A DNA stretch of 64,000 nucleotides from Parascedosporium putredinis (taxonomy: Eukaryota > Ascomycota > Sordariomycetes > Microascales > Microascaceae). The notes below the pieces were generated by a model. That model saw only the letters and a program-made list of their open reading frames with translations. It did not search any database and was not told the DNA's origin. The position numbers and the translations under genes were made by a program. Positions 22,637 to 36,773 of the stretch are shown here, piece after piece. Numbering within the stretch: position 1 is the first letter of the stretch; each line of letters begins with the position of its first letter. The stretch is taken from positions 744,001 to 808,000 of the forward strand of contig CASHTG010000016.1 of assembly GCA_949357655.1 (NCBI GenBank). The letters are read 5' to 3'.

Positions 22637-25600
22637 CTTGCGGAAGCGCGGGCAACGGTCGACGTCGCCAGGTCGTGCTGATGAAGATGAGCTCGATTGC
22701 TCTTCCCAGTCTCTTTCCTCTCTCTCGCCCTCTTACTACGAAGAGAGGTGGATGTATTTTGGGCGGAAGGAATTATTGCGTCTGCAAACTTTAATTAAAA
22801 TTCTTCAAGGAGGAGGGGGAAAGGGAAGGAAAAGAGGAGCTTGGAGGAAAGGTGGGAGCGGGACGGGAGAGGATACAAATGCAAACAGAGCCAAGGAGCC
22901 GACGGGGCAAAAAGGCGGCGGAGGCGGTGGCTTCCTGGGGTAGATGGGGGAAGAGGAGGGAGGGGATGGCAGGGGAGCAGGGTACAGGGTCGACGGCCTC
23001 GGCGAAAACAGCCCTGGAGCGATGTTGTTTCGGGTAAGGGCGAGCGAGGTTAGTGTTGCATTTCAAGTCCGGATGGGTCCGGTTTGGATGTGCGCTTCTG
23101 TGGGCGTGATAATCGTGATCGACAGACCCGGGACCGGGACTCCGTGTATGCGTACCTTTTTGCGCACGCACTCGCGCACGCGATACAAGCACGCACGCTC
23201 ACACACAATGCCCCCTTTTGAGTAGGCAGGAAAGAAGGGGTTGTTGAGCAGGGTCAGGGAGGAGGGGGATGAGCAAGGCGCCGGTGGATTTGACGATGCG
23301 AAACCCAGCACAGGCGGGCAATTATATGTGGAAGTAAGTTTGGTAGCGGCCAAAACTACCTAGAGCTGGTCCTGGATATTCCATGGAGATGCATGTCATG
23401 ATTGAATCAATCGGGGACCCCAGGTTTAACCCAACCAAAGCCCACAAGGCAAGAAACAAACGGAAAGGAAGGGTCGCGGGCGGTTATGAGTTGGTTCAGA
23501 AGCGCACTTTCAACTAGTATTCGGGGTAGCATCGAAATCAATTGATAGCAGCCCGTTCTAACCAAGCCCCGTACTGATCAATAGTGGATGGAATGGATGG
23601 ATCTATCAACAATCAATTGAGATGCAGACCTAACGGCCACTGTACACTACAGCTCGCAGGCCAACACCAGTTGACCCAATCATGGGGTCCGTTCAGTCGA
23701 GAAGGATATCCTCCCAGCATAGAGTTGGAATAGTCCAAGCTTGATGCTCGAGTCTATCTACGCTATTGGCCAGGCTTATCAAAACTCCATAGAACAGTGG
23801 CTAGGTCGGAACCCACAAGCAGCCGAGTAAAAGGGTCCATTCTGATGGGGGAAATTTTTGACCCTTTTGGCTACATGTAGTTTAACACCAGGTCGTCAAC
23901 CAGCGATTCTCGATGCTCGATCGATGAAGGCGCCTGGACGTGGTGCTCGACTAGTACGTCGACATGTGGCGGGGTGGACACACAACTTGGCACACCACGA
24001 GGATGAACGCCAAGTAGTTGCCCCACTCGATGTACGTCAGCACTGGGTGGGCGCTGCCACCTTTAACAGCAACAATCAAATGTTCTGCTGGCCCCTGTGA
24101 AGGGCCTGTTGCATCTGTGCTGCAGCTCCTTCGGAAAGACAACGGGCCAGCGAATTTTGATGCAGCCCGTCTCCATCTCGAGCGTGCTCGAATGTGCCAG
24201 AGCGTTTACCGAGCCTCGTGCAGCGTTGCACCACTAGCCTCGGCGGGAGGACGAGCACTTGAGGGCAATACAACATTCTTCATGATACACTGGTCGCTTG
24301 CTTGGTCGCTGTTCGCCATTTCTTGGTTCCTAGGGCCTCGATGTATGGCTGCACTGCACCTCAACCCATCTCGGTCGTCTGAAGCTTGTTCCGCTTCCGA
24401 CCGGCCAGTGGTTACATCAACGAAGCCGGAACCTTCGAATGTTCCGTGGGCCAAACCGGTGCATGCTTCTAACCATCAATCCACTTTCATTTACGCTCGT
24501 AACTTTGCCCCTCTAGGCTAGTAGTCCGTTCCTAGAATTTCGAGGGAGCCTGTGCGCGCCCCCGATGGCTGCGAAGACTTCACTTGGAGTTATAGCATAG
24601 TGATCTGCCTCCTCTTCAGACGTTGACAGCACCTTGTTGCCGAGGATCCCAGATCTGCGAATGCTGAACAACCACTGACGAAGACAAAAGCAGCATAGCC
24701 CCAACTACGAAGTAGGAAACTCCAAGGGGGTGGAGAAAGCAAAGAGTCTGGACTCTGCCGGGCCACACTGTTCTCGCGAGCATTGCCGACTCGAAACAAG
24801 CTTTGGGCAAGGGGCGAAATGGCATCAAGGAAGGATGTGCTTTTCTGAGACGTCAATTGTTCTGTTTAAGCGGAGCGGGGATTGCTTTGTTTTCTTTCGT
24901 CTTTTTTGTCGCGGGGCAGTACCCGAATCGTTTCGTTCTTTCGTTTTTAGCAAACACTGGACCAACCAAAATTAAGCGCTCAGTATTTTTCCATGGAGTT
25001 GGTCGAGATTACTTGGGCTGAGACGAATTTGGATTACATGTATTCTGTTGTTGCTGGTCAAGACTGGATTGTTCAAGCCTCATATCGAGGCGCTACAGAA
25101 CCTGGAAATTCAGCAGTATTTTGCTTCCTTTGCGCCACACCTCACTTTCACTTTGAGGACCAGCCAGCCGTTCGTGTCCCTCTTTGTCTCAACATCCTGG
25201 GAGGCCTTGATTGAACAGCGAGCAGATGATTTTTTTCTCTCAGACAAACAGTTTAACCTTGGAGGCGAGAACAAAGGCAAGAAACTCGCTGGGCGCCCAT
25301 GGATGCGCTGGTGATGATGAGCACTGCTGTCGATTAAAACTGCGCAGGGCAACAGCGAACAAGTTTCTGTTTCTCCTCACATCAATGGTGATGATGCTAC
25401 GATCAGCGTGAGTGGATCTCCTGTCTTGGCTGGGAACCTGAAACAAACAAAAGCCTGACGAGCTTGGGGCGCTGTCACAACGTCGATGAGGCAAACGATC
25501 GCCAACAATTTTGACGGAGTGGAGCAAGAGCGCGCTGCAAAAATTGTCCCACGATCAAGAGATCTGAAGAGAGTGCAGGAGAACGAACCAGCTCGGTTTA

Positions 25601-27933
25601 AGGCTATATGCAAGGGCCGGGCCAAGCCACACGATGACAGGCTCGCACTGCGGCGGTATCTACAATCGATTGATGTATCCACAGGCCCCTATTACGTGCC
25701 ATGGTGGATTGATTTGGGTCCCTTCAATGCTATCTCTGTCGAATCAATATGCCCATCGACGCTGAATCCGGGTCTGCGCTCGTTCTGCAGGCATTTGAAG
25801 CGAAAGCCTAACGACGTGTCGCCGGTATTATTGAGCGGAAGGGTTGAGCGAGTTGAGCGCTGCAAAAAATGACAAAAGCAAGAGACCCACAAGGGACCCA
25901 ACCCAAAAATCTCCTTTGGACCCTTGACTGGGTGGCTCCGTTCGGAGCTTTTCCTAGCCTGTTTGATCGTCCACTTTGCGCCTTGGCGATCGGCACTCGC
26001 TCCGTCTCAAATGTCAAACTCGTCTCCACCTCAACCACAAGATGTACAATATGTAATACTTTGTAGTTTCTCAAAAACCCCATCAATCCATGTGGATTGT
26101 AGTAGAGATTTCAATGTTGTGATCCTTTACAGACTCTCTTGTAGTCGTAGGAAGGAACGTGAACTCGTCGCGAATGGCTCGGGCCGTACGCGTTTACACG
26201 ACTATAGTACTTGGGTTGTTGAGGTGACGTAGTGCGGGGCCAAGACGACGGGCTGGTTTTTCTTTGGCTTTTAACCTCATCGTTAATCTACAAAGTAGGA
26301 CCAGCACGAATATATTACACAATCGTATCACTAGGCCTACGGTTATAAGCCGCATGCATGGGAAACTTTCTTTGATTCCCTCTCGGCCTGCCTCCCTTCT
26401 CGCGAGTCAAATGTGAGTTCACAATGTCCAACCTACACGTCCAAGGGTGCATTCGTGAACGCCGCCCAACAATTGCTGACTCTCACCCTCTCGCATAAAC
26501 AATAGCTCTTCGTGAACAGGAAACACGAAATCTACATCTCATCGCCCTCGCATTTCACAAACCCTTTTGCATAGGCGCCGGAGTGTGAAGCCCCACACAG
26601 CCCACGTTTGAACGCCGCGATCTCCAACGGGATCGTCGAGCAAAACCAAGATGCAAGTAGGTCGAATTGGCAATCATTTCCTCTTCTTGGCCATGAGCCC
26701 CTGCCTCTTCGGTTCGCCTGCCGACAGCTCTCCATAAACTACTCATTCCTTCCATTGTTATCCCCCGCCTACGCGGTTCACCCTCAGTCTTGGCCGACAT
26801 GTTGTTGATTTGCGGTCCCTGTGGAGTGATGCGCTGTTTCTCTGCTGCTCGCTGTCTCCGCGCTTCCTCCCCCTTCACCTTCACTCTCGTAAGGTCCTGG
26901 TAGATCGCACGCCCGCTTGCTGACCATTCTCGGGGAGCGGGTCCATGCTAGCAGTTCCGTGTAAACATGCCCGCCGGCCAAGGTCAAGGCTAGAGGTGCA
27001 GTGATATTCCCCGTAGAAATCCCCGAGGCGGTGGAGCCTCCCCTTGATTCACATGCCGGGTTCTGTTCTTTGTTTTTATCAACAAAGGACACCGCTGGGC
27101 AGGAGATGTGCGTGAGGCGAGGAGGAGTAGTCATAGGAGTGCGGTATGCGGTGGGGAGAAGTGACCTCTCGAGCAAGGCTAGTTCTTGCGGATAGCGAGT
27201 TTCCGAATGTGCACCCTAGGCGTACCTATCTATGCCGAGAGTGTCTACGCTTGACGGAGCCGCTGTAGTGAAGTGGTTTGCCGCCTTTCCCTAGACCCGC
27301 TATCGCTGCCCATTAAGAACCAGAAAAGATTAGACAGAAAAAGGGGTTTTGTGAGTTTGGGAAAATGAAAGCTAACGAATCGCGGTCGCTTTCTTCATGC
27401 TCCCTCCTTTGGTCTCTTCGGATCGAGAAAGCGAGCCATCGCTTGGAAGGAGTATGATCAAGAAAGAGACGCACAAGTGAGCGTCGACCTGTCATCTATT
27501 CTTCCCAGAAAGGCAACCTCAGGATTAGGAACAAGAGGATATACGAAGGGAAATAAGGGAGCGAAGATGAAGATACCGCCGTGCCTCCCGGTTTATCAAC
27601 ATCGCCACTGGGAATCGAGTCGTACATGTAATGCTTCAACCTCTTACGATGAGTTTCGTGAGGCAAAGAGGTCTCAAAGATAGCTCTACGAAGAACCTGG
27701 TAGTCATTCTCATAATGTGATGGATGGACTATGCATTGCTTAGCCCCTTCATGAGTTCCTGGAGAAGCCACTCTGAATCTCATCAGAGGCTATGATAGCC
27801 GCAGACATCTCTTTTAGGGAGATGTTGAACAGACGGCTGTTCGTGGCTACTACCATGACGACGAACTGTTTAGAATTCGAGGAAGGGCCGCCTTCGCGGC
27901 TGATTCAGTCGCCTGCCCACCTGGACTACCCCC
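22637..27933. other. 5.3 kb interval without a recognisable gene
   Basis: The first 650 bases are the upstream region of the RING gene and are strikingly purine-rich on the plus strand (about 22800-22990), that is CT-rich on the gene's strand. From 23300 to 27930 I found no coding signal. Short open frames at 24018-24521 and 25486-25872 have no recognisable motif. The last part should hold the ALF1 3' untranslated region. Confidence 0.45.
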
Positions 27934-28768
27934 TTAGATCTCTTCCATCTCCAAGTCATCCAACGCCGGAAAGTTGCCGACTTCTATCCTCTCGGGCCTG
28001 ACAAACACCCCATACTTTACTTCCGATGGTTGACCCCAATACCTCGTCCCGCCGACACTACCGTCATTCCTGCCTACCGGCTCGTCAAGCTTGACCCCAA
28101 TCCAGGCGCCGAGACCGCCGGGTATCTCCGCCACGTCACCCACGTACATGATTTCGCCCCTCCGCGTGTCTTCGTGGCCAACTCGGCACCGCTTGCCGAC
28201 CTCGATTCCGCGTTCACGAATCTCCTGTTGATAGCCTGCAATCTTGGCCTGTTCATGGCTGGGCGCGTTGGGGTCGAAACGCCCGAGTTTCTGCGCCTTT
28301 TTCCACGCCAGGACCGAGTCCGTCTTTGACGCGTAGTCCTCTTCGGACATTACGTACTTTTCTACGCCCGAGGTATCGTTGAGATTGGGGCGGGCGGATG
28401 GCGGGCGAAGATCGGTAATCTGTCAGGCTTGGTTAACTGGCGTGATTCCACATTTGTGCACGGAGCCAGTCTGCCAGTTTGGCTCTGGCTAAAGAAGAAG
28501 AGGGTAGCGAGGGTAAACCAAGAAAGCATACGTGAATCTCTCCGTTCTTAGCGAGAGGGAAGGCAGAGAGGAGGGTGGCATCCTCGTCTGCGACGTCCAT
28601 TGACATCTTTTCCGACGTGGCTGTCTTGTAAGTGAGCTTTTGAGAGCCGGGCGGGATACCAGTCACGGACTCCATCTTTGCCTTGAACTCGGAGATGGAC
28701 CATGATGGCGTGACGCGCCTCTCGGAGGCGGAGTATTCAGAAACGACAAAGAGTGGTATGTCGGCCAT
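27934..28768 (-). CDS. ALF1: Tubulin-folding cofactor B (CAP-Gly chaperone)
   Basis: A cytosolic tubulin chaperone that binds alpha-tubulin and hands it on in the heterodimer assembly pathway. Two exons, 28768-28532 and 28419-27934, give 240 residues, the usual size. Residues 1-79 form a ubiquitin-like domain (ADIPLFVVSEYSASERR at the start). A linker with a coiled segment follows. The CAP-Gly domain spans about 154-225: it begins GKRCRVG, has the glycine-rich core IPGGLGAWIGVKLDEPVG and the binding-loop variant RNDGSV in place of KNDGSV. The protein ends in an acidic tail, EMEEI, resembling the EEY/F-like ends that CAP-Gly domains recognise. The intron has a GTATGC donor and CAG acceptor at phase 0. 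No frame break is present. Confidence 0.96.
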
Positions 28769-31700
28769 GATGCTGCTGAAGCTATCGCAAGCTCTGTGAG
28801 GTGGGGTAGTGGGGTAACTCGCTGCCAGGTACAGACGCCACGGATATCCCTCAAGAACGCGGACAAGTAGTGTCTAGGATCTAGTTCCCTACACTATCTT
28901 GGCAGTTTCTCTTGCCAAAACGAAGGGTTTGGGGTCCTTGTCTCTTGTCTGGTCCCCGTAAGCCCCGAATAGCGAGGCAGGGAGGGGCAGGGGCTGGTAG
29001 AATAACGAGAACGCCTCGGGCTGACGGCAAAACGTTGGTTCCTAGCGATCCCGTGATGAGCCTAGGAGCTGGTAATCTCTACAGCCTTAAGAGTTGACTT
29101 TTCAACAATGCTTTCACGTTTGGCGGCCCCGGTAGTCATCTAAAAGCACTCTGTCTGTAGGCAGTCGTTTATTTTGCCCAACTCTTGAGAAACAACGCCG
29201 GGTGCTTCTCCAGTGGAGCATTCATGTTGTGACTGCAGCTAAGCTGGTGCCATCACGTGATCTACTTCGGTGAAGACCCCAGAGGCCGAAGCTTGCTCTC
29301 CCTTTCACCGTCTTGCATCTTGAAAGACAACAGGGGAGTGAAAGGGTTTCACTTCACTTCACCTTTGCGACTCACACTCAGCCCCAACTTCGTACAATGG
29401 CTTTGTGGCCCTCGGGTACGAGCATTTGTGCCCCAGCTCTGAATGAACCACATAAATGCTACGTCAAAGAAAAGAAACGCTGGAGGGCAAAGGAGGGATT
29501 GAGTCAGAGGGAGAGCCGAGGGTCTCCGATCATGTCTTTGTTCGGTTCGCGCTCTACAACCCTCGCAGGCAAAGGTATCCGCGAGTTCGGATGTCATGAG
29601 ACCACCTTCAGCATGGGGACAAGGGGGATGAACAGTTGCAGCAGGTTTAATTTCCCCTCTTGCACTTATCTCGCACCACACCATGTGGCATCTTGGGCTC
29701 CGTTCTTCGCATTCTCAAGAACCAGGCTCTCTCGCACATACATGCCGTCAAGCGCCTTACCTCCATCTGGCATTATCAGGTGGCTTGGTGCCGCGGCACC
29801 CATCCAATTGTTCGAGACAGGCTTGACTGGGCGACGCCCGTCTATTTTGAGATGCCAATTTCCTCCCCGTCGGAGCCCGGACATCAGAAGGAGGAGGGTG
29901 GGTGGCTGAACTCGAGAATACAGCTTCAGGCCCGCCTTCTGAAATCAGGACCTAGTTCATCTTCCGCCACGCCCCCTCCTCTGGCTCCATCACATCTCAT
30001 CTCCCTACGTGCCTTGTGACACACCGAGACCAAGATGAGGAGTACCTTCTGGAAAAGCCACTCGCCTTCTCACTGGTCCATCCGCAAGCTTGTTGACGCA
30101 ATCTGTGTACGGGTTTTCTTGCTTCAGATGCCCCACGGGCAGCGAGCTCATCCATTTTCCCAGGGAGGCGCCCTCGAACCCCGGGCCGAACTAGTCACGG
30201 CAGGTGGCGACGAAAGCTGCAGGTAATGTCGATAGTTGAAGGCCTGCATGTTGGCTGCGATCCTCCCCTCCCGTCTCTTGACCTAGGGACGGCGGCTACA
30301 GTCACCTAATACACACTAGCATCGTGGCTATAGCTGCCCCGGCTTCTCATCCTCTTCGAATTTCCGCCTCTATCCCTAGTCCTGCTGGACTGGGCACATC
30401 TTCCGCGGGTGTGAGAAGGTGAGAACCATGGGGCTATGTGGTGTGCTCGCAACCCAGGACCCTCATCCTTTTCTCCTGTGCCTCTTGGTGGGTGATACGA
30501 AGTTTTAGAATCGGCATGTGTGGAGCGCCTCAGCTGCGAATATCCCGGGGGCCTGCACTCTAGCTCTTTCACTCCATCCCTTCCCTTCACCTGCCGTGTC
30601 CTCGAAATATACCCCCCGGCGCCGGCCGCCGGCCCAAATCTCGCATCTAGAAACTTGCAAACGGATTTCTAGCTGATGCAACTAGAGATGGAGCGGGGAA
30701 CATGCTTGAAGAAAGTGCAAGAATACATTTTCTGCCACGAGTACCCTTACCGCTATTTGTTGAGTTTGAGGGTCGTCGCGTGCATGACAGAGCTGTCGTG
30801 GCATGAGCATGGCGCCTCAATATCTTCGGAAAAAGTAAGGTCGCCGGACTTGACGTGGGCGATGAGGAACGCCGTCAACGAAGCTCAACTGTTCGTCAGG
30901 TCTAACATAAGGGTTTGATGAGGTGAATGGCGAACCTCTAGGACTGCCTTGGCGAGTCTCCTTGCGTGATAGGCAGGTTAATTGAAGGCAGAGCATCCTT
31001 TAGGTTCTTCAGGTTCTACCGCCCATACCTTATCACATCCATACACGAGTTTATAATCAAGGGGCCTCAATAAATCCTCTAGTCTTCGATGATGGTTGGA
31101 CTGCTTGATAGGTGCTGGTGGAATTCCCCAAATTTACCACCTTTGCCGCCGATACAACGACTCCCCCTTGGCGAGGCCACACGCTCCTGGAGTGGCGCGC
31201 AGGATTTTGAAGATATTCACTACCACCCAACCGCATATTTTTCGCGCGGCCTCGACCGGACGTGAGAGTCTCGAGCGCACCGAGGCTCGTTATCCGCCGC
31301 CGCCCATAGCGGGTTAACAGCGGACGAGTGAAGCAGAAACAATGCGAAGAGAAAGTGTAAGAACACACTTATCTCGAAAACGGCAGGTCTAAGATCCGCC
31401 CCGCCTACCTGTCAACAAAAGTGTGTGAAGGAAGAGGGTGAAAACCTGAGACGAGAGGGATGAAAGTGCAAAAAGCCTGACGGCCCTGGTCATGTCCGTA
31501 AGATTACATTGTAGAGAGACAGGAAGGGAATTACATTTTCAGTTTGCTGAGCCAGCGCGAGAAACGAAGGAACCCCGGGTACGAGCATTGGAGAGAGGCG
31601 TGTGATGGGAAGTCCCTAAGGGACGCACTCTTTTCTTCCCTTTTGCCGAGTTGTTCGGCGCAAATATCGCACAATACCCCAGGAACCTGGTCGGGCAGTT

Positions 31701-32870
31701 TGTCCCCCCTTTGTGCCACCCGCAGAGGCGACAGCCTCCTGAACCCTACCTTTGTCCTCTGCCCCCGTTTGCAACAATGGTTGAGGTCGTTCACGGGAAT
31801 TCCGTCATCAAGGGTTACCGCAGATCAACGGCAGCATCGATGCAGTTAAGCGTGAGATTTCGCGCATCGAAATGTTTAGTTCCCGCTTGTGCCCCGTCGG
31901 AGAACCCGAGTTCCCGTCAAACGGACCCTTTTAGGACTGGAACAACAATGGCGGCCCCGGCAAGCGAGACGTGTTCGTCCGGAACGTTGCCCGGATGGCG
32001 CTGTCTTTCTCGTTCTCGAAACCATGTCTAGCTCGAGCACATGAGCTGGACCAACTTCTCCAGGGTGCTCCCGCGAGGCCATTCGGGATTCGTGAATGAT
32101 TCCGCAATGACGCCGGCGGCATTTCAAGAGCGGGAACGACATCTACTTCCTATTCGTCGTCGCAATGCCTGAGCCCTCTCTTCTAGAAGAAGTTGCTTCT
32201 TCCGTTCTGTTGTTGGTTTTTCCCTGCGGTCACTTTTTTGTGTATTTTTCTTCAAGTTCCTTTTTTTTTTTTTCTTCTTTAGCCTCGCCCTTCTTTTTCG
32301 ACTTCCTTGAGCTTTCGCTGCATAAAAGCAACATGGGGTTCAGTGCCTAGTGGAGAACGACGCCGAAGCCGGTGGCTACGTATCTTCTCTGCAAGCCTCC
32401 GTCAAAGGGTAAGCTGTCTGGACCAACCTGGCGCAACGATCAAGAGTAGGATAGCTGCGCGTGTGGGTTATGCATCGATATGCACGAAGGCAAGCAAACT
32501 GGGAGGAAAAAACACGCAAGAAAACAATGACGACGGAAACAATGAGGAGGAGGAGGGGTTCAACATCTGAAAGCTCATCGAGGCAGTTTCTGTCATCGGA
32601 CTGACCCGACCGCCGCTTGGGATGACCTGGCTTGGCCAATGACCCGTAGGATAAATACACACTCTCCTTTCTGACGGTGGCTCTCCCCGGAGCCCGTCTG
32701 TTCATGAGCGGAGGTGGGAATGAAGGCGCTGGCAAGGAAACGAAATTAAGAGGACCAGCACTTAGCACTCCCCTAGATGTATACTTTGCCAGTCCGGATA
32801 TCGTTCACGAGCTTGCCTATGCCAATGCTTCGCCCCGGGCAAACAATGGCGATCGAAGAAGTTGAAAGGT

Positions 32871-32911
32871 CAACATAGACACAGACACATAGACACATAG
32901 ACACATACACC
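32871..32911. repeat. ACATAGAC short tandem repeat
   Basis: About four imperfect copies of an 8-base unit (ACATAGAC) are followed directly by a C-rich CCCCTTCG duplication. This is a simple repeat with no apparent function. Confidence 0.75.
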
Positions 32912-33957
32912 CACGCCCCTTCGCCCCTTCGCCCCTCCGCGCCGCTTCCCGCTCTCGCGAGTGGCCTCTGTTCTTTGTTCTTCCATATGAAGCCCACTTC
33001 ATGTACGAAACACTGCATATGAGGATAGGAGCGCCTCCCACCAAAACACCCCAAAAGAAAAAAGGAAAAAGACTAAAAAACTCTGTTATCAGAATGATCG
33101 GCCCTGGTTGGCCTCCACTGGACTGTCGGTGTATGTACATGAGACTTGGGTATCGGATTCTTTTGCAGTGCTTGCTAGAAGCATGCCGCTAGAACTAGCA
33201 TCTATAGATCCTGCTAGAAATTTCATCTTGCCGTCTCCCCTGCTAGAGACGGCATACGATCACCTCCCTGCTCACCATCTCTCCTCTAATCAGATCGCGA
33301 GGATTTCTTCGCGATCCTTGCCGCCAGGTAGGATCCACCCGAAGACGGAAGGGGAAGTGTGTTGCGACATAAGAACCCACCGATGAGGGCGCAAAAGCCG
33401 AGCAAAAGCAAGTATGTGTGACGAGAGAGCGCCAGCCAGTCCCAACGACAAGCATCTTCATTGTGTTGACTATGCTCAAACGCCGAGTAGGAAAGACATA
33501 CTTTGAAAATAGCTACGCGGAGCCAGCGCACGTGGCGTGCCATGTGTGACAGACTAAGGCAAGAAGAGGCCAGTTCTCATGGCTGCATGAAAGAAAAGAG
33601 ATCTATGGGTTGGCTTGGGGTGAAGAGACTGGAACTGCTCTTTTGAGGCCCTGACCGACATTTTGGCACTTGCTACCCGATCAGACCAGCCTCTTCGCAG
33701 CAGATGGGGGCAAGTATCAACCTTTGGCGCCATATCCCGTCTCTTTTCAAAATGCTCCTAGCCAGACTGCAGGAGAGGGCGGATCAAGTCAATCTCGTTC
33801 GGCTTCATTTGGAGGCCGACTACAGATGTATGACCTGCTCTACTCACCGCTCCATTCGCATTCAAGTCTTGCAGGGCCAGGCCTCTGCTGTGAAACAGGT
33901 GGTTTTACTGTTTTCAAATGGTCTGGGGAGAGTGGGATTTTCTTTTACTTAAAACCC

Positions 33958-33973
33958 AAAAAAAAAAAAAAAA
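33958..33973. repeat. Mononucleotide A run
   Basis: Sixteen consecutive A bases in gene-free sequence. No flanking target-site duplication or element is visible that would make it a retroposon tail. Confidence 0.8.
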
Positions 33974-36744
33974 GAAGATGATGAAGTGAATAGCGATAAC
34001 GGTGGACACCCTGCTTGACCCAACGCTATGGCGGATAACCTGCAACAATAAGCTTCCTTGTCATCTCCGGTATGCTTGCGAGGAAGTGGCAAGCAGCCGT
34101 TGTAGTACCGGGTCTCATCGAGGAATTCTGGGGATTTCGCTGTTCTATCTTACCTAGAGGGTCTTTGAAAGCGATATTAGATTGCGGCAATGTGTGAGCC
34201 CTAACCTAGAGCTCACACGCTTGGCCAAGCTCCGAGTCTGTCCAACTCGTGTCTGGAGCTAAACTGCCGCTGTCTCCCGAAACGAAAACAGCAGAGGTTT
34301 GGTACTGGTTGCAAATTCAACCAGACGTCGCAGCGTTATCTCTCTCGTAGTTCGAAGCACGCTGCGGGCATACCAAAGGAGCATGGAGACAGGACAGGCA
34401 GGTGGCTCATCCGAACCACTCGATCCGAGACAGAGGGGCTTTGCTGTCCCAGTCCTCGGGGCCGCCTTGCCTGATGCTGATGAACGCGAACTAGGGTTGT
34501 TGAGCGCTCCCTCTCAGAGTTGGCTTCGTAGCGGAGTGGAACTATGTAAAACGGGCAATCATTGAGAGCTCCAATCATGCCGAGAGAGAGGGTACAAGGA
34601 GCGGGAAAAGTTCCCTTCAAAAGCAAAGAGAGCTCTTGCGATGCAACTCCTGGGCGGCAGAGGCACAGGTTTCTAGCGGGCAGCATTCTACATGTACACT
34701 AACTTGGCTTGCGAGATGGTAATCGGCTGGACTATGAGTGGGCAGGAAAGAACAACGATCCTTGAGATCTTGGAGGAAAAAAAGAGGGAACATAAGAAAA
34801 CGCATTTAGGATGGTAAGATGTAAACCTCACAACCTGACAGGCCGGAACATAATAGCTCTCTTCTCTTGTTCTTTTCTTTTGGGTGTGTTGTGCTGTCCA
34901 TGATTCACAATAACATTTACCAATATACCCCATGGTTGAACCCTAGTGTTTCGCCCTTTTAGGCCGACTGCATTTCCAGGTTCTGAGGGAAGAGTGCGTG
35001 CGTTGCGTCAGTTTCGATCTCCATGCTTCGGGCCCTGGTCCTTGACACTTCCCACCGAGGTCACAAGCATGGATCATTCATGGGGTCGAAAGCTCCTCGC
35101 ATCCCGTCGAGAAGAAACCCCCCCACCTTTTTCTCCCTCCTTCGGTCCAGAGACATGCAGGACCACGGTTCGTTCGTCAAGGGTGGATTTTCCGTTCAAC
35201 CATGAATGATGATATGAACTCATCGCGTGTTCATCATATTGAGCTCCTGTTTCTGTCGATGATGCTGAACCGAGTAGAGCTGCTATCAAACTCGCTTAAG
35301 AGCCGATAAAAAAGAAACGAAACAAGGGGAGTGGGAGACGGGCACGGAGACGGAGACGGACAGGCTGAGTGGCGTGGCGCTGGTATTGCACCGGACTCAG
35401 GGTACGATGGGCTAAAGAAGTAGCTGGAGGCTTGTTCCTCCCGTGTCCGTAGGAGAACGGCCAGAACAAAGACATTGACCTGTGGGAAGGACCAACTGTT
35501 GAAGCGAGCTGGTGTAGAAGGTACGTACTTCTCTCTTTCTTTGTTTCTTTTTTCTTCTTCCATTGCGGAAGGAGCCACAAGGCCCAGTTCGCATATTTAC
35601 ATGTATCAATTGATGCTTGTAAGACCACCCTATTGCCAAGCAGCGGATTCCGGGAAAGAGGTGTGAGGAAAGAAGGATCCATTGGAATCTAATTGCTGCG
35701 TGCTTGTAATAGTCCTGAATCCGGAAGGTTTTAGCCAGACCTCCTGGCAAATCGATCAAGGTGGGTTTAATGCAGCATTTCCCCTTTTCCATTTGGCGCT
35801 GCTTATCGCAACTTTTTATTTTATTGTATATTCTTTTTGCACCCCCTCTTCTCACGCTACCCTTGCCCTGCCTGACAAAACAAGGTTCCATCCATGAGAT
35901 GTCAATCGAGGAAATGACGAGCTTATTACAAGAGCTTCTCGGCCGGCCCAACTTGTGGTATAGCCTCCCAACGACAAATCTGGCGGGGGAGCCGGCTCTA
36001 TGCACCCAATGCGCCTGACAAAATTTGATCGACGCAAGTGGTTGCTGCTCGGATAGAATAGGGGCACGACTGCCGAGTCCGAAAGGAATCATTGATCCAT
36101 TGTGGGTGACATTGATGTTGCATTGTTAGGCATCGAGGCTGCCCGCCAGTGTTCGCGAGATGGGTGCGGACACAGCTTCGTGACGCTCCTCTGGTCAGCT
36201 CCAACCGCGTCAGGTTGCCGTCCACAGCAGCATTTTCTCAGTTTGCATTGGTCATATGCGGAGGTATTTCTACACTACGTGAGATAGCGATTTTCAACCT
36301 TCCAACCCAACCTGAACGAGGGCGTAGCCGAATCTTGGTCAGGAAAGTTGATCCACGGCCCAGGTTTAATGGTCTTTTATGAGGGTTGCAGAGACCAGTC
36401 TGGGCAAGAGCTGACGGCGACTAACACTCGGAGAGATTGCCGAACCAGACACGACGCTGGGCTCACCCTCTTGGACAAGATGGGTGGAAGCCCTTTTCTG
36501 ACCGCTAGTTCGTATTCCGTGGGCGTGAACGAAATCGACATTCTTCAAGGAAGTGGCGCACTTGCCGAGCAGTTCGCGAAGCTCATGGGTGATGAGCGTG
36601 AGCATTGAAGCATACTTATTCTCTCCACATAGCCGTGACCCTCAGAGTGTCTGGCGGGTTTTCTTCTCTTCCGTCTGAAGCTGCCGTTCATTCATTCATG
36701 ATCTTGCGCCAGGAACGGACCGGCGAAGCAAGTTGGCCACAGGA

Positions 36745-36773
36745 GCATGGGGCATGGAGCATGGAGCATGGAG
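36745..36773. repeat. GCATGGA short tandem repeat
   Basis: Four near-identical copies of GCATGGA/GCATGGG in tandem. A simple repeat. Confidence 0.75.
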
